DNA of 64,000 nt, from the NCBI RefSeq assembly GCF_029839275.1, contig NZ_JAOCAH010000012.1, forward strand, positions 62,001 to 126,000, given 5' to 3'. The notes beneath the pieces were generated by a model that was not told the DNA's origin, searched no databases, and worked only from the letters and a program-made list of their open reading frames with translations. Source of the stretch: Pseudomonas sp. GD03944. GTDB lineage: Bacteria > Pseudomonadota > Gammaproteobacteria > Pseudomonadales > Pseudomonadaceae. Below, in pieces: positions 44,077 to 56,808 of the stretch (within the stretch, counting starts at the first letter, position 1; every line of letters begins with the position of its first letter). A program made the position numbers and the translations under genes.

Positions 44077-45428
44077 TGACGCCCGCCGTGGTTCTCCGGG
44101 AAGCCGGATTATGGAAGCGCGGCGTACTCTGGCTGTTGTTGCTCGCCCCGCTGTTCTTCAGCACTTATGGCTTCGCCAACTGGTTCACCGGCCAGCGCGA
44201 TGACGTCGGCAGCCTGGTGTTCGGCTGGGAACGGCACATGCCGCTGTGGCCCTGGACGATCATTCCCTACTGGTCGATCGATCTGCTCTACGGCCTGTCG
44301 TTCCTGCTGCCGGCCAGCCGCGGCGAGATGGACCGGCATGGCCTGCGCCTGCTCACCGCCCAGGTGATCTGCATCGCCTGCTTCCTGCTCTGGCCCCTGC
44401 GCTTCACCTTCGAACGGCCGGAACTGGACGGCCTGTTCGGGCTGATGTTCGACGTACTGATGGGCTTCGACAAACCCTTCAACCAGGCGCCATCGCTGCA
44501 TATCACCCTGCTGGTGGTGCTCTGGGCCTGCTTCGCTCACTACGCCACCGGCCTGTGGCGTGTGGTGCTGCATACCTGGTTCTTCCTCATCGGGCTCTCG
44601 GTGCTGACCACCTGGCAGCACCACTTCATCGATGTGCCCACCGGCCTGCTCGCCGGCTTCCTCTGCCTGTGGCTGTGGCCGAGCGAAGGGCGCAGCCCGT
44701 TGCTGGCCTGGCGCCTGGCGCGCGATTCCGGACGGTGGCGCCTGGCCTTGCGCTACAGCCTTGGAGCGGCGCTGTGCAGCGTGCTGGCGGTGAACATCGG
44801 TGGCGCGGCGTTGTGGCTGCTGTGGCCGGCCCTGTCTCTGCTGCTGGTGGCGCTGAACTATGCGCTGTTCGATGCCCGGGGGTTTCAGAAACGTGCCGAT
44901 GGCCGCCTGAGCGCGGCCAGCAATTGGTTGTTGGCGCCCTACCTGCTCGGCGCCTGGATCAACTCCCGGGCCTGGACCCGGCGGCACCCGCAGCCTGATG
45001 AAGTCGCCGACGGCATCTGGCTCGGGCGCATCCCGGCGCCCGGGGAGGGCCATTCATTCGCGGCCATCGCCGACCTCTGCGCCGAGTTGCCCTGCAAGGC
45101 CGAAGGGCGTGTGTACCGGGAACTGGCAACCCTGGACCTGATCGCTCCCAGCCCTCAGCACTGCCTGGATGCCGCTGTGGCCATCGAAGACCTGCGTCAA
45201 CATGGGCCGGTCCTGGTGTGTTGCGCCCTGGGGTATTCGCGCAGCGCCACCGCGGTGGCAGCCTGGTTGCTGCACACAGACCGCTGCACGAGCGTCGCAG
45301 AGGCGCTCGATCGCCTGCGCCAGGCTCGCCCTCAGGTTGTCCTGGGAGAGGCTCACCAACGCGCTCTGCAGGCCTTGCTGGCGCTTCCGGCGCCTTCTGT
45401 TACCGGTGAGGTCGTCCATGGCCAGTGA
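44076..45428 (+). CDS. PAP2 phosphatase fused to a dual-specificity phosphatase
   Basis: A 450-residue membrane protein. The N-terminal half has about six helices of the PAP2 (phosphatidic acid phosphatase type 2) fold, with APSLHIT as the central motif and HHFIDVPTG as the final His-x3-Asp motif. The C-terminal cytosolic part (about 310-450) is a dual-specificity phosphatase domain with the C-x5-R loop CALGYSRS (Cys383, Arg389). Mitochondrial PTPMT1, a relative of the second domain, dephosphorylates phosphatidylglycerol phosphate, so a lipid-phosphate substrate is plausible. It overlaps the fusion gene upstream by one base and the small gene downstream by 11. Confidence 0.85.
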   Translation: MTPAVVLREAGLWKRGVLWLLLLAPLFFSTYGFANWFTGQRDDVGSLVFGWERHMPLWPWTIIPYWSIDLLYGLSFLLPASRGEMDRHGLRLLTAQVICIACFLLWPLRFTFERPELDGLFGLMFDVLMGFDKPFNQAPSLHITLLVVLWACFAHYATGLWRVVLHTWFFLIGLSVLTTWQHHFIDVPTGLLAGFLCLWLWPSEGRSPLLAWRLARDSGRWRLALRYSLGAALCSVLAVNIGGAALWLLWPALSLLLVALNYALFDARGFQKRADGRLSAASNWLLAPYLLGAWINSRAWTRRHPQPDEVADGIWLGRIPAPGEGHSFAAIADLCAELPCKAEGRVYRELATLDLIAPSPQHCLDAAVAIEDLRQHGPVLVCCALGYSRSATAVAAWLLHTDRCTSVAEALDRLRQARPQVVLGEAHQRALQALLALPAPSVTGEVVHGQ

Positions 45429-45867
45429 CCTGCAACTGCAACTCGTGGCGACCCTGTTACGCCGGGGCAAGGCCATCGACCGGCTGTCCAGCGCTGTGCT
45501 CTTGCTGGCCCTGGCCATCGGCCTGTCGCCATTGCTCGGTGTAGCAACATCACTGCTTGCCGCCGGGCTGTGCACGGCACTGGTGGTATTGGGTGGCGTA
45601 CAGAAGTTCTATGCCATCCGGGTAGCCATCGATGCCGAGCTGTTTCAGCACCTGTCCCAGGCGCCCGATCAGCTAGAGCGGCGCACCGCGGAACTCGACC
45701 AGGCGCTGCTCGGCCTTGGTCAACCTGCCGCCAATGCCGGACGCTCCTGGGCACAACGCAGCCAGGGCGCACTGGGTTTGTTGCGGCGCCAGGCCCTGTG
45801 GTGCGGCCTGCAATTGCTCGTCGCGGTGTCGGCCGTGCTGCTGATGCCCTGGCTGTCGAACGGATAA
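45418..45867 (+). CDS. Small predicted membrane protein of the lipid operon
   Basis: A 149-residue protein that I do not recognise. Two hydrophobic segments flank a charged central helix: residues about 25-58 (a hairpin-length stretch LLALAIGLSPLLGVATSLLA and on) and 125-145 (LQLLVAVSAVLLMPWL). The middle (ELFQHLSQAPDQLERRTAELDQ) is helical and polar. It overlaps the PAP2/DSP gene by 11 bases and precedes the acyltransferase by 11, so it belongs to the operon. A scaffolding or partner role is only a guess. Confidence 0.75.
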   Translation: MASDLQLQLVATLLRRGKAIDRLSSAVLLLALAIGLSPLLGVATSLLAAGLCTALVVLGGVQKFYAIRVAIDAELFQHLSQAPDQLERRTAELDQALLGLGQPAANAGRSWAQRSQGALGLLRRQALWCGLQLLVAVSAVLLMPWLSNG

Positions 45868-45878
45868 GGACCACGCTC

Positions 45879-46499
45879 ATGCTCGCTTCTTTCGTTGCAT
45901 TCCTCATCACCTCAGGCGCGCGTCTGCTCACCGGCGCCCGCGCGCTGTGGCTCGGCAGCACACCGCTGCCGGTGCAGCGCATCTATTACGCCAACCACAG
46001 CAGCCACGGCGACTTCGTGTTGCTCTGGGCTTCGCTGCCTCCCGAGCTGCGTCAGCGCACCCGCCCGGTCGCCGGCTCGGACTACTGGATGAAGGGTGGG
46101 CTGCGCAGCTTCCTGATTCAGCGCGTGTTCAACGGTGTGCTGGTGGACCGGCAACGCAGTTCCTCCGACCACAATCCACTGCAGGCCATGCTCGACGCCC
46201 TGGAGCAGGGTGATTCACTGATCGTGTTCCCGGAGGGTACGCGCAACCTGGAGGAGGGCTTGCTGCCGTTCAAGAGCGGGCTCTACCACCTGGCCAGGGC
46301 GCGCCCCGATGTCGAGGTGATCCCGGTGTGGATTGCCAACCTCAACCGCGTCATGCCCAAGGGCAGGGCTTTGCCATTGCCGCTGCTGTGCACCCTGAAC
46401 TTCGGCGCTCCGCTGGGCATGGGTGAAGAGGAGGGCAAAGAGGCGTACCTCGAACGTGCCCGCGATACGCTGCTGGCCATGGCGCCCGAGGAGGTCTGA
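45879..46499 (+). CDS. PlsC-type acyltransferase of the lipid operon
   Basis: A 206-residue glycerolipid acyltransferase. The catalytic HX4D motif is NHSSHGD (His40, Asp45) and the glycerophosphate-binding motif is FPEGTR (residues 117-122). It is shorter than the core PlsC at 40682 and has only one N-terminal hydrophobic stretch. Family members esterify lysophosphatidic acid or related lysolipids. Its presence in the same operon as a CdsA-like enzyme suggests it supplies a phosphatidic acid substrate. Confidence 0.88.
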   Translation: MLASFVAFLITSGARLLTGARALWLGSTPLPVQRIYYANHSSHGDFVLLWASLPPELRQRTRPVAGSDYWMKGGLRSFLIQRVFNGVLVDRQRSSSDHNPLQAMLDALEQGDSLIVFPEGTRNLEEGLLPFKSGLYHLARARPDVEVIPVWIANLNRVMPKGRALPLPLLCTLNFGAPLGMGEEEGKEAYLERARDTLLAMAPEEV

Positions 46500-46500
46500 G

Positions 46501-47433
46501 ATGGATCGCAATACCCTTCTGCTGTTCGCCGGTATCGGCGGCATCCTGCTCCTGGCGAGCATCATCGGGCGCGTGCTGAAATTCCGCGCAGGCAACGAAC
46601 CCCACCCGGTCATCGACAACCTCAACGCGCGCATCAACGCCTGGTGGGTGATGGTGCTGGTGATCGGCTTCGCCTTTCTGTTCGGCAACGTCGGCGTGGT
46701 GGTGCTGTTCTACTGCGTGTCGTTCTACGCCCTGCGCGAGTTCATGACCCTGACACCGACCCGGCGCAGTGACTACCCGGCGCTGGTAGCCGCCTTCTAC
46801 TTCGCGCTGCCGATGCAGTACCTGCTGGTGGGCATCGGCTGGTACGGCCTGTTCGCCATCTTCATCCCGGTCTACCTATTCCTGCTGCTACCAATCCTGT
46901 CGTCCCTGGGCGGCGACACCACGCGCTTCCTCGAGCGAACGTCCAAGGTGCAGTGGGGACTGATGATCGCGGTGTATTGCATCTCCACCGTACCGGCGCT
47001 GCTGACCCTGGAGATCCCGGGTTACGAAGGGCGGCAGTTGCTGCTGATCGCCTGGCTGGTGATCGTGGTGCAACTGTCGGACGTGTTGCAGTACGTATGC
47101 GGCAAGCTCGCCGGGAAAACCAAGATCGCGCCCAACCTGTCACCCTCCAAGACCGTCGAAGGCTTCGTCGGTGGGGTAGCGCTGGCCACGCTGATTGGCG
47201 CGTCGCTGTGCTGGATCACGCCGTTTGCCTTCTGGCAGGCCGGGCTGTTCGCCCTGCTGGTCTGCCTGCTCGGCTTTGCCGGTGGCCTGGTGATGTCGGC
47301 GATCAAACGCGACCGCGGCGTGAAGGATTGGGGGCACATGATCGAGGGCCACGGCGGCATGCTCGATCGCCTCGATTCGGTGTGTTTCGCCGCCCCGGTG
47401 TTCTTCCACATGGTGCGCTACTGGTGGGCCTGA
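46501..47433 (+). CDS. Phosphatidate cytidylyltransferase (second CdsA-type)
   Basis: A 310-residue inner-membrane enzyme with about eight helices. It carries the complete CDP-diglyceride synthase signature at residues 266-292 (SAIKRDRGVKDW, then EGHGGMLDRLDS). It makes CDP-diacylglycerol from phosphatidic acid and CTP. This is an extra copy: the housekeeping cdsA of pseudomonads lies elsewhere beside uppS and dxr. It is the last gene of the operon, one base past the acyltransferase stop, and is followed by a strong terminator. Confidence 0.92.
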   Translation: MDRNTLLLFAGIGGILLLASIIGRVLKFRAGNEPHPVIDNLNARINAWWVMVLVIGFAFLFGNVGVVVLFYCVSFYALREFMTLTPTRRSDYPALVAAFYFALPMQYLLVGIGWYGLFAIFIPVYLFLLLPILSSLGGDTTRFLERTSKVQWGLMIAVYCISTVPALLTLEIPGYEGRQLLLIAWLVIVVQLSDVLQYVCGKLAGKTKIAPNLSPSKTVEGFVGGVALATLIGASLCWITPFAFWQAGLFALLVCLLGFAGGLVMSAIKRDRGVKDWGHMIEGHGGMLDRLDSVCFAAPVFFHMVRYWWA

Positions 47434-47464
47434 AGACACGTTGCGTAACTCACTGATTAAAAAC

Positions 47465-47492
47465 AAAAAACCCGGCCTAGGCCGGGTTTTTT
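47465..47492. terminator. Bidirectional Rho-independent terminator
   Basis: Perfect palindrome CCCGGCCTAGGCCGGG (47471-47486) preceded by AAAAAA and followed by TTTTTT. It lies between the convergent CdsA-like and gyrB genes and ends both transcripts. Confidence 0.92.
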
Positions 47493-47507
47493 ATTGGAGC
47501 GAGACCG

Positions 47508-51033
<3,526 letters not shown>

Positions 51034-51041
51034 TGAAGCGG

Positions 51042-52145
51042 TTACAGGCGCATCGGCATAACGACGTACGCGGAATCGTCGTTGTCAGCTTCCTGTACCA
51101 GTGCGCTGCTGTTCGCATCGGAAAGAATCAGTCGCACCTGCTCGGTGGTCATCACACCCAGCACGTCCAGCAGGTAGCTGACGTTGAAACCGATCTCCAG
51201 CGCCGAGCCGTTGTAGTCTACGGCGATCTCTTCTTCCGCTTCTTCCTGCTCCGGGTTGTTCGCCTGGATTTTCAGCAGGCCGGCAGCCAACTGCAGACGG
51301 ATACCACGGTACTTCTCGTTGGACAGAATTGCGGTACGGCTGAACGCTTCGCGCAAGCCCTGACGATCGGCCACCACCAGCTTGTCGCCACCACGCGGCA
51401 ATACACGCTCGTAATCCGGGAACTTGCCGTCGACCAGCTTGGAGGTGAAGGTGAATTCGCCAGTGGTTGCACGGATGTGGTGCTGACCCAGCACGATGCT
51501 GACGCTGCCGTCCTGTTCGGTCAGCAGGCGGGCCAGCTCGAGAATACCTTTGCGCGGCACGATGACCTGGTGACGCTCGACCTGTTCGATGGCGGCTTCC
51601 ATCGAGCACATGGCCAGGCGGTGGCCGTCGGTGGCGACAGCGCGGAGCACACCGCTCTGCACTTCCAGCAGCATGCCGTTCAGGTAATAACGCACGTCCT
51701 GCTGCGCCATGGCGAAACTGGTGCGCTCGATCAGGCGACGCAGCTTGCTCTGCACCAGGCTGAAGGTCAGGGAGCCCGGGCCTTCTTCAACGGTCGGGAA
51801 ATCGTTGGCCGGCAGGGTGGACAGGGTGAAACGGCTGCGACCGGCTTTCACCAGCAACTTCTGGTCGTCGACGCGGATGTCGATCAGCGCGTCGCTCGGC
51901 AGGCTTTTGCAGATGTCCATGAGCTTGCGCGCCGGTACGGTGATTTCGCCCGGTTCCGCGGCATCTTCCAGGGTGACGCGTCCAACCAGTTCGACTTCGA
52001 GGTCGGTACCGGTGAGCGACAGTTGCTGGCCTTCAACTACCAGCAGCACGTTTGAGAGAACCGGCAAGGTCTGGCGGCGTTCCACGACGCCGGCGACCAG
52101 TTGCAGGGGTTTCAACAGGGCTTCGCGTTGAATGGTGAAGTGCAT
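51042..52145 (-). CDS. dnaN: DNA polymerase III beta sliding clamp
   Basis: A 367-residue ring-forming processivity clamp made of three similar domains. The N-terminus [30 protein letters not shown] and the C-terminal YVVMPMRL, part of the protein-binding pocket, are standard. It lies 31 bp after dnaA and 8 bp before recF on the minus strand. Confidence 0.98.
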   Translation of the reverse strand: MHFTIQREALLKPLQLVAGVVERRQTLPVLSNVLLVVEGQQLSLTGTDLEVELVGRVTLEDAAEPGEITVPARKLMDICKSLPSDALIDIRVDDQKLLVKAGRSRFTLSTLPANDFPTVEEGPGSLTFSLVQSKLRRLIERTSFAMAQQDVRYYLNGMLLEVQSGVLRAVATDGHRLAMCSMEAAIEQVERHQVIVPRKGILELARLLTEQDGSVSIVLGQHHIRATTGEFTFTSKLVDGKFPDYERVLPRGGDKLVVADRQGLREAFSRTAILSNEKYRGIRLQLAAGLLKIQANNPEQEEAEEEIAVDYNGSALEIGFNVSYLLDVLGVMTTEQVRLILSDANSSALVQEADNDDSAYVVMPMRL

Positions 52146-52176
52146 GGTCTAGTCCCTTGCCTCGTGGAGTTGCGTA

Positions 52177-53643
52177 TTAGGTTGTCAGTGTACGCAGCAG
52201 GTTCTTGTAGTCCTCGCGGATGTCCGCGTCGGATTCCCTAAGTTCAGCAATCTTACGGCATGCATGCAATACCGTGGTGTGATCGCGGCCGCCGAAGGCA
52301 TCGCCAATTTCCGGCAGGCTGTGGTTGGTCAGTTCCTTCGACAGCGCCATGGCGACCTGCCGTGGTCGGGCGATGGAGCGCGAGCGCCGCTTGGAGAGCA
52401 GATCGGAAATCTTGATCTTGTAGTACTCGGCCACGGTGCGCTGGATGTTGTCGATACTGACCAGCTTGTCTTGCAGCGCCAACAGGTCCTTCAGGGATTC
52501 GCGAATCAACTCGATGGTGATGTCGCGGCCCATGAAGTGAGAGTGGGCGATGACTCGTTTCAATGCACCTTCCAGCTCACGCACGTTGGAACGAATGCGC
52601 TGAGCGATGAAGAAGGCGGCATCATGGGGCAGGTCGATCTTGGCCTGGTCGGCCTTCTTCATCAGGATCGCCACCCGGGTTTCCAGCTCCGGTGGCTCGA
52701 CCGCCACCGTCAGGCCCCAGCCGAAACGCGACTTGAGGCGTTCTTCCAGGCCTTCGATTTCCTTCGGATACCGATCGCTGGTGAGGATCACCTGCTGGCC
52801 GCCTTCAAGCAGTGCGTTGAAGGTGTGGAAGAATTCTTCCTGGGAGCGTTCCTTCTTGGCGAAGAACTGAATGTCATCGATCAGCAGTGCGTCCACCGAC
52901 CGGTAGAAACGCTTGAACTCGTTGATGGCATTCAGTTGCAGCGCCTTGACCATGTCGGCCACGAAACGCTCGGAATGCAGGTACACGACCTTGGCGTTCG
53001 GGTTCTTCTGCAGCAGGTGGTTGCCCACCGCGTGCATCAGGTGCGTCTTGCCGAGGCCGACGCCACCGTACAGGAACAGCGGGTTGTAACCGTGCTTGGG
53101 ATTATCGGCGACCTGCCAGGCAGCCGCGCGGGCCAACTGGTTCGACTTGCCTTCCACGAAGTTGTCGAAGGTGAAGGTACGGTTCAGGTAACTGGTGTGC
53201 TTGAGCGCACCCTCGACCTGAACCGAACGCTCGGTACGGACCGGCTGGACAGCAGGCTGAGCCATGGAATCGAAGCGCGCACGGGACGGTTCCTGCTGCG
53301 CGTACATGTCCACCTGAGTGGTGGGCATCGCGGCAAGCGGCGTTTCGACCTTGGCAGGCGCTGGCGAAGGCGTTATCGCAGCACGCGGTGCGGAACTGCG
53401 TTTGCTGCCTATTAATAAGGACAGGGCAGGCACCAGGCCGTTGGTCCGTTCGGACAGCAGCTCGAGCAGACGACTCAGGTACTTTTCATTCACCCAGTCG
53501 AGCACGAAACGGTTGGGTGCATAGACACGGAGCTCGTCGCCTTCGGCTTCGACCTGCAGTGGACGGATCCAGGTGTTGAATTGCTGGGCAGGCAGTTCGT
53601 CACGTAGAAGCTCTACGCACTGCTGCCAAAGTTCCACGGACAC
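52177..53643 (-). CDS. dnaA: Chromosomal replication initiator DnaA
   Basis: A 488-residue AAA+ initiator. Domain I is [20 protein letters not shown] onward; a variable linker rich in Ala and Pro follows (about 90-150). The ATPase has Walker A ([16 protein letters not shown]) and Walker B ([12 protein letters not shown]). Domain IV has the DnaA-box-reading helix-turn-helix ([16 protein letters not shown]). It is transcribed away from oriC and heads the dnaA-dnaN-recF-gyrB operon. Confidence 0.98.
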   Translation of the reverse strand: MSVELWQQCVELLRDELPAQQFNTWIRPLQVEAEGDELRVYAPNRFVLDWVNEKYLSRLLELLSERTNGLVPALSLLIGSKRSSAPRAAITPSPAPAKVETPLAAMPTTQVDMYAQQEPSRARFDSMAQPAVQPVRTERSVQVEGALKHTSYLNRTFTFDNFVEGKSNQLARAAAWQVADNPKHGYNPLFLYGGVGLGKTHLMHAVGNHLLQKNPNAKVVYLHSERFVADMVKALQLNAINEFKRFYRSVDALLIDDIQFFAKKERSQEEFFHTFNALLEGGQQVILTSDRYPKEIEGLEERLKSRFGWGLTVAVEPPELETRVAILMKKADQAKIDLPHDAAFFIAQRIRSNVRELEGALKRVIAHSHFMGRDITIELIRESLKDLLALQDKLVSIDNIQRTVAEYYKIKISDLLSKRRSRSIARPRQVAMALSKELTNHSLPEIGDAFGGRDHTTVLHACRKIAELRESDADIREDYKNLLRTLTT

Positions 53644-54166
53644 TGATATCCCCTAAATCTGGAGGCTTCGACGCCAAAAAACAGCGGTCATTGTAGCCGC
53701 CAACGCCAGAGTTATCCACACGAAAACGATTTTATGGCCAAGTAAAATCAAGATGTTATGACTTTACGGGCCATCAGAACGCCGCCCGGGAAGTCTGTGG
53801 ATAACCGCCCCTGAGCGCTCGGGACAACCCCAGGGATAACCCGGTTGAAAACCTGGCTGTGGGTAATTTCGCCTTTCATCCTCAGCTTATGCGCGGCAAA
53901 ACCACAAGCCTGGCACCGTTTTCTGACAGACTTACCCTTGCCTGGAAGCTCCGCCGTTCCTGGCTTCTGATGAGTTATGCACAGACGAAGGCTGCCCTAA
54001 GCATTACTAACACTTCTATCCTCTTTAAACATTCTCTTCTTTATATTTCATAATTCACTCGAATGACTGGTTGGAAATTGACCTGACCCTCGGCTTTCTC
54101 TACAATCGCCGGTCTCTTAAAACGGGGGCCATTCCGGCCCGTAGTCGACCACCCAGGTAACGCACC
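53644..54166. other. oriC: Replication origin oriC (dnaA-rpmH gap)
   Basis: The 523-bp gap carries DnaA boxes at 53712-53720 (TTATCCACA, plus), 53796-53804 (TGTGGATAA, i.e. minus), 53858-53866 (TTACCCACA, minus) and 53975-53983 (TTATGCACA, plus), plus a weaker one at 53831-53839. An AT-rich unwinding-type stretch lies at about 54003-54061, next to the last box. The rpmH promoter occupies the right end. This matches the experimentally defined Pseudomonas oriC position. Confidence 0.9.
54077..54105 (+). promoter_or_regulatory. Sigma-70 promoter of rpmH-rnpA
   Basis: TTGACC (54077-54082) and TACAAT (54100-54105) with a 17-bp spacer, ending 61 bp before the rpmH ATG. A near-consensus housekeeping promoter at the edge of oriC. 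Confidence 0.85.
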
Positions 54167-54301
54167 ATGAAACGCACTTTCCAACCCAGCACCATCAAGC
54201 GCGCTCGCACCCACGGTTTCCGTGCCCGTATGGCCACCAAGAACGGCCGTGCTGTCCTGTCGCGTCGTCGCGCCAAGGGCCGCAAGCGTCTGACTGTCTA
54301 A
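54167..54301 (+). CDS. rpmH: 50S ribosomal protein L34
   Basis: A 44-residue, highly basic ribosomal protein: [18 protein letters not shown] at the start and [10 protein letters not shown] at the end, invariant features of L34. It is first in the rpmH-rnpA-yidD-yidC-mnmE group and lies 12 bp before rnpA. Confidence 0.98.
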   Translation: MKRTFQPSTIKRARTHGFRARMATKNGRAVLSRRRAKGRKRLTV

Positions 54302-54313
54302 TCATTCAGTCTT

Positions 54314-54718
54314 GTGGTGAGTCGAGGCTTCGGCCGGGAAAAGCGTCTGCTAACTCCCCGGCAATTCAAGGCAGTCTTCGACTCCCCCAGCGGCAAAGCG
54401 CCGGGCAGAAATGTCCTGCTGCTTGCGCGTGATAACGACCTCGATCATCCCCGGCTAGGGCTGGTGATCGGAAAAAAGAGCGTCAAGCTCTCGGTCGAGC
54501 GCAATCGCCTGAAACGCCAGATCCGCGAGTCGTTCCGACTGAATCAGGAAACCCTGACCGGTTGGGACATCGTGGTGGTCGCGCGTAAGGGCCTCGGCGA
54601 TCTGGATAACCCCGAACTCGCTCAACAGTTCGGCAAACTCTGGAAACGCCTGGCACGCAGCAAGCCGACCCCGCAAGCGCCTGCCCAAAGTGGGGTGAAC
54701 GACAGTCCCCATGCGTAA
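54314..54718 (+). CDS. rnpA: Ribonuclease P protein component
   Basis: A 134-residue basic protein cofactor of RNase P for tRNA 5' maturation. The RNR motif is present ([15 protein letters not shown]), as is the N-terminal [18 protein letters not shown]. It starts at GTG 54314 (a second GTG follows immediately). Its stop overlaps the yidD start by 8 bases. Confidence 0.95.
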   Translation: MVSRGFGREKRLLTPRQFKAVFDSPSGKAPGRNVLLLARDNDLDHPRLGLVIGKKSVKLSVERNRLKRQIRESFRLNQETLTGWDIVVVARKGLGDLDNPELAQQFGKLWKRLARSKPTPQAPAQSGVNDSPHA

Positions 54719-54956
54719 ACTGGCCCTCGCTTCAATCCAGTTCTACCGCTACGCCATCAGCCCCCTGATGGCCAGTCACTGTCGTTTCTACCCCAGCTGT
54801 TCCTGCTACGCGCATGAAGCCATCGAGCAACACGGCTTCGTGCGGGGTGGCTGGCTGACCGTTCGCAGGCTCGGCCGCTGTCATCCCTGGAATCCCGGTG
54901 GCTACGACCCGGTTCCCCCCGCGAAAAATTCCCGTTCCTCTTCGATGGCCGAATAA
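54711..54956 (+). CDS. yidD: Membrane protein insertion efficiency factor YidD
   Basis: An 81-residue protein that assists YidC-dependent membrane insertion. The family core [20 protein letters not shown] followed by the cysteine pattern [11 protein letters not shown] and the C-terminal [13 protein letters not shown] are intact. It overlaps rnpA and is 2 bp from yidC. Confidence 0.95.
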   Translation: MRKLALASIQFYRYAISPLMASHCRFYPSCSCYAHEAIEQHGFVRGGWLTVRRLGRCHPWNPGGYDPVPPAKNSRSSSMAE

Positions 54957-54958
54957 TC

Positions 54959-56734
54959 ATGGATATTCAACGCTCGATCCTGATCGTCGCCCTGGCAATC
55001 GTGTCCTACATGCTGGTTCTGCAGTGGAACCAGGATTATGGCCAGGCTGCCCTGCCGACTCAGAATGCCGCAGCCAGTAGTTCCGTACCAGGTTTGCCGG
55101 ATACCCCAACTGCACCCGCTGCACTGGGCAACGACATTCCTTCTGCCGTGGCAACCGAGCCAAGCGCTGCCGCCGTGGCACCGACCGCCGTCAGCGACCA
55201 GTTGATCCGGGTTAAGACCGATGTCCTCGACCTGGCCATCGATCCGCGCGGTGGCGATATCGTGCAGCTCACCCTGCCGCAGTACCCGCGCCGTCAGGAT
55301 CGTCCGGATGTTCCGTTCCAGCTGTTCGACAACGGCAACGAGCGTACCTACCTGGCGCAGAGCGGTCTGATTGGCAGCAATGCCCCGGACAAATCCAGCG
55401 GCCGTGCCCTGTGGAGCAGCGAAAAGTCGCAGTACGCGCTGGCTGAAGGCCAGGACCAGCTGGTGGTCGACCTGACCTACACCGAAGGTAACGTCAATTA
55501 CATCAAGCGTTTCACCTTCAAGCGTGGCCTGAACGCCGAGTGTTCGGCCAAGGAACAGCAGACCAAGAAACCGGGCTGCATCGATCCTTCGTCTTACCAG
55601 GTCGACATCAAGTACCTGATCGACAACCAGAGCGAACAGGCCTGGAGCGGCAACTTCTTCGCCCAGCTCAAGCGTGATGGCAGCGGTGATCCGTCTTCGA
55701 CCACGGCTACCGGTACCGCGACCTACCTGGGTGGTGCCGTCTGGACCCCGGGCGAGCCGTACAAGAAGATCTCGATCAAGGACATCGACAAGCAGGACGA
55801 GAAGCGCCGCGAAGGCAACCCGAACGCCTGGTACAAGGAAAACGTCGAAGGTGGCTGGGTCGCCTGGCTGCAACACTACTTCGTGACCGCCTGGATTCCT
55901 TCGAAGGACAGCACCAACCAGGTGCAGAGCCGCAAGGACACCCAGGGCAACTACATCGTCGGCTTTACCGGTCAGACCCTGCAGGTCGCACCGGGCAGCA
56001 AAGGCGAAGTCGGCGCAATCCTGTACGCCGGTCCGAAAATTCAGGGTCACCTGAAAACCCTGTCCCCGGGGCTCGAACTGACCGTCGACTACGGCATCCT
56101 GTGGTTCCTCGCCCAGCCGATCTTCTGGCTGCTGGAAGTCATCCACGGCATGTTGGGCAACTGGGGCTGGTCGATCATTGCCCTGACCGTCATCATCAAG
56201 CTGATCTTCTTCCCGCTGTCCGCGGCCAGCTACAAGTCGATGGCACGCATGCGCGCCGTATCGCCGAAGCTGCAGGCCCTGAAGGAACAGTTCGGTGACG
56301 ATCGCCAGAAGATGTCCCAGGCGATGATGGAGCTGTACAAGAAAGAGAAGATCAACCCGCTGGGCGGCTGCCTGCCGATCCTGGTGCAGATGCCGGTCTT
56401 CCTGGCACTCTACTGGGTGCTGCTGGAAAGCGTCGAGATGCGCCAGGCGCCCTGGCTGCTGTGGATCACCGACCTGTCGATCAAGGATCCGTTCTTCATC
56501 CTGCCGATCATCATGGGCGCCACGATGTTCATCCAGCAGCAGTTGAACCCGACGCCGCCGGATCCGATGCAGGCCCGGGTACTGAAGCTGATGCCAATCA
56601 TCTTCACCTTCTTCTTCCTGTGGTTCCCGGCTGGTCTGGTCCTGTACTGGGTCGTCAACAACGTCCTGTCGATCGCGCAGCAGTGGTACATTACCCGCAA
56701 GATCGAAGCAGCAGCGAAGGCCGCAGCCGCCTGA
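54959..56734 (+). CDS. yidC: Membrane protein insertase YidC
   Basis: A 591-residue inner-membrane insertase. One N-terminal helix (MDIQRSILIVALAIVSYMLV) leads into a large periplasmic domain (about 80-365) with an Ala/Pro/Ser-rich linker, then five helices of the YidC/Oxa1 core including GWSIIALTVIIKLIFFPLS and the final LVLYWVVNNVLSIAQQWYI. Length is usual for gammaproteobacteria. Confidence 0.98.
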   Translation: MDIQRSILIVALAIVSYMLVLQWNQDYGQAALPTQNAAASSSVPGLPDTPTAPAALGNDIPSAVATEPSAAAVAPTAVSDQLIRVKTDVLDLAIDPRGGDIVQLTLPQYPRRQDRPDVPFQLFDNGNERTYLAQSGLIGSNAPDKSSGRALWSSEKSQYALAEGQDQLVVDLTYTEGNVNYIKRFTFKRGLNAECSAKEQQTKKPGCIDPSSYQVDIKYLIDNQSEQAWSGNFFAQLKRDGSGDPSSTTATGTATYLGGAVWTPGEPYKKISIKDIDKQDEKRREGNPNAWYKENVEGGWVAWLQHYFVTAWIPSKDSTNQVQSRKDTQGNYIVGFTGQTLQVAPGSKGEVGAILYAGPKIQGHLKTLSPGLELTVDYGILWFLAQPIFWLLEVIHGMLGNWGWSIIALTVIIKLIFFPLSAASYKSMARMRAVSPKLQALKEQFGDDRQKMSQAMMELYKKEKINPLGGCLPILVQMPVFLALYWVLLESVEMRQAPWLLWITDLSIKDPFFILPIIMGATMFIQQQLNPTPPDPMQARVLKLMPIIFTFFFLWFPAGLVLYWVVNNVLSIAQQWYITRKIEAAAKAAAA

Positions 56735-56757
56735 TCGGCTAACGCTTCTACGCTATG

Positions 56758-56784
56758 AAAGACGCCCCCGCTGTGGGGCGTCTT
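56758..56784 (+). terminator. Hairpin between yidC and mnmE
   Basis: Stem GACGCCCC (56761-56768) / GGGGCGTC (56775-56782) preceded by AAA and followed by TTGCTATC, 27 bp after yidC. Short U-run, so probably a partial terminator. Confidence 0.6.
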
Positions 56785-56808
56785 GCTATCCGCCATTCGG
56801 AGTCGAGC

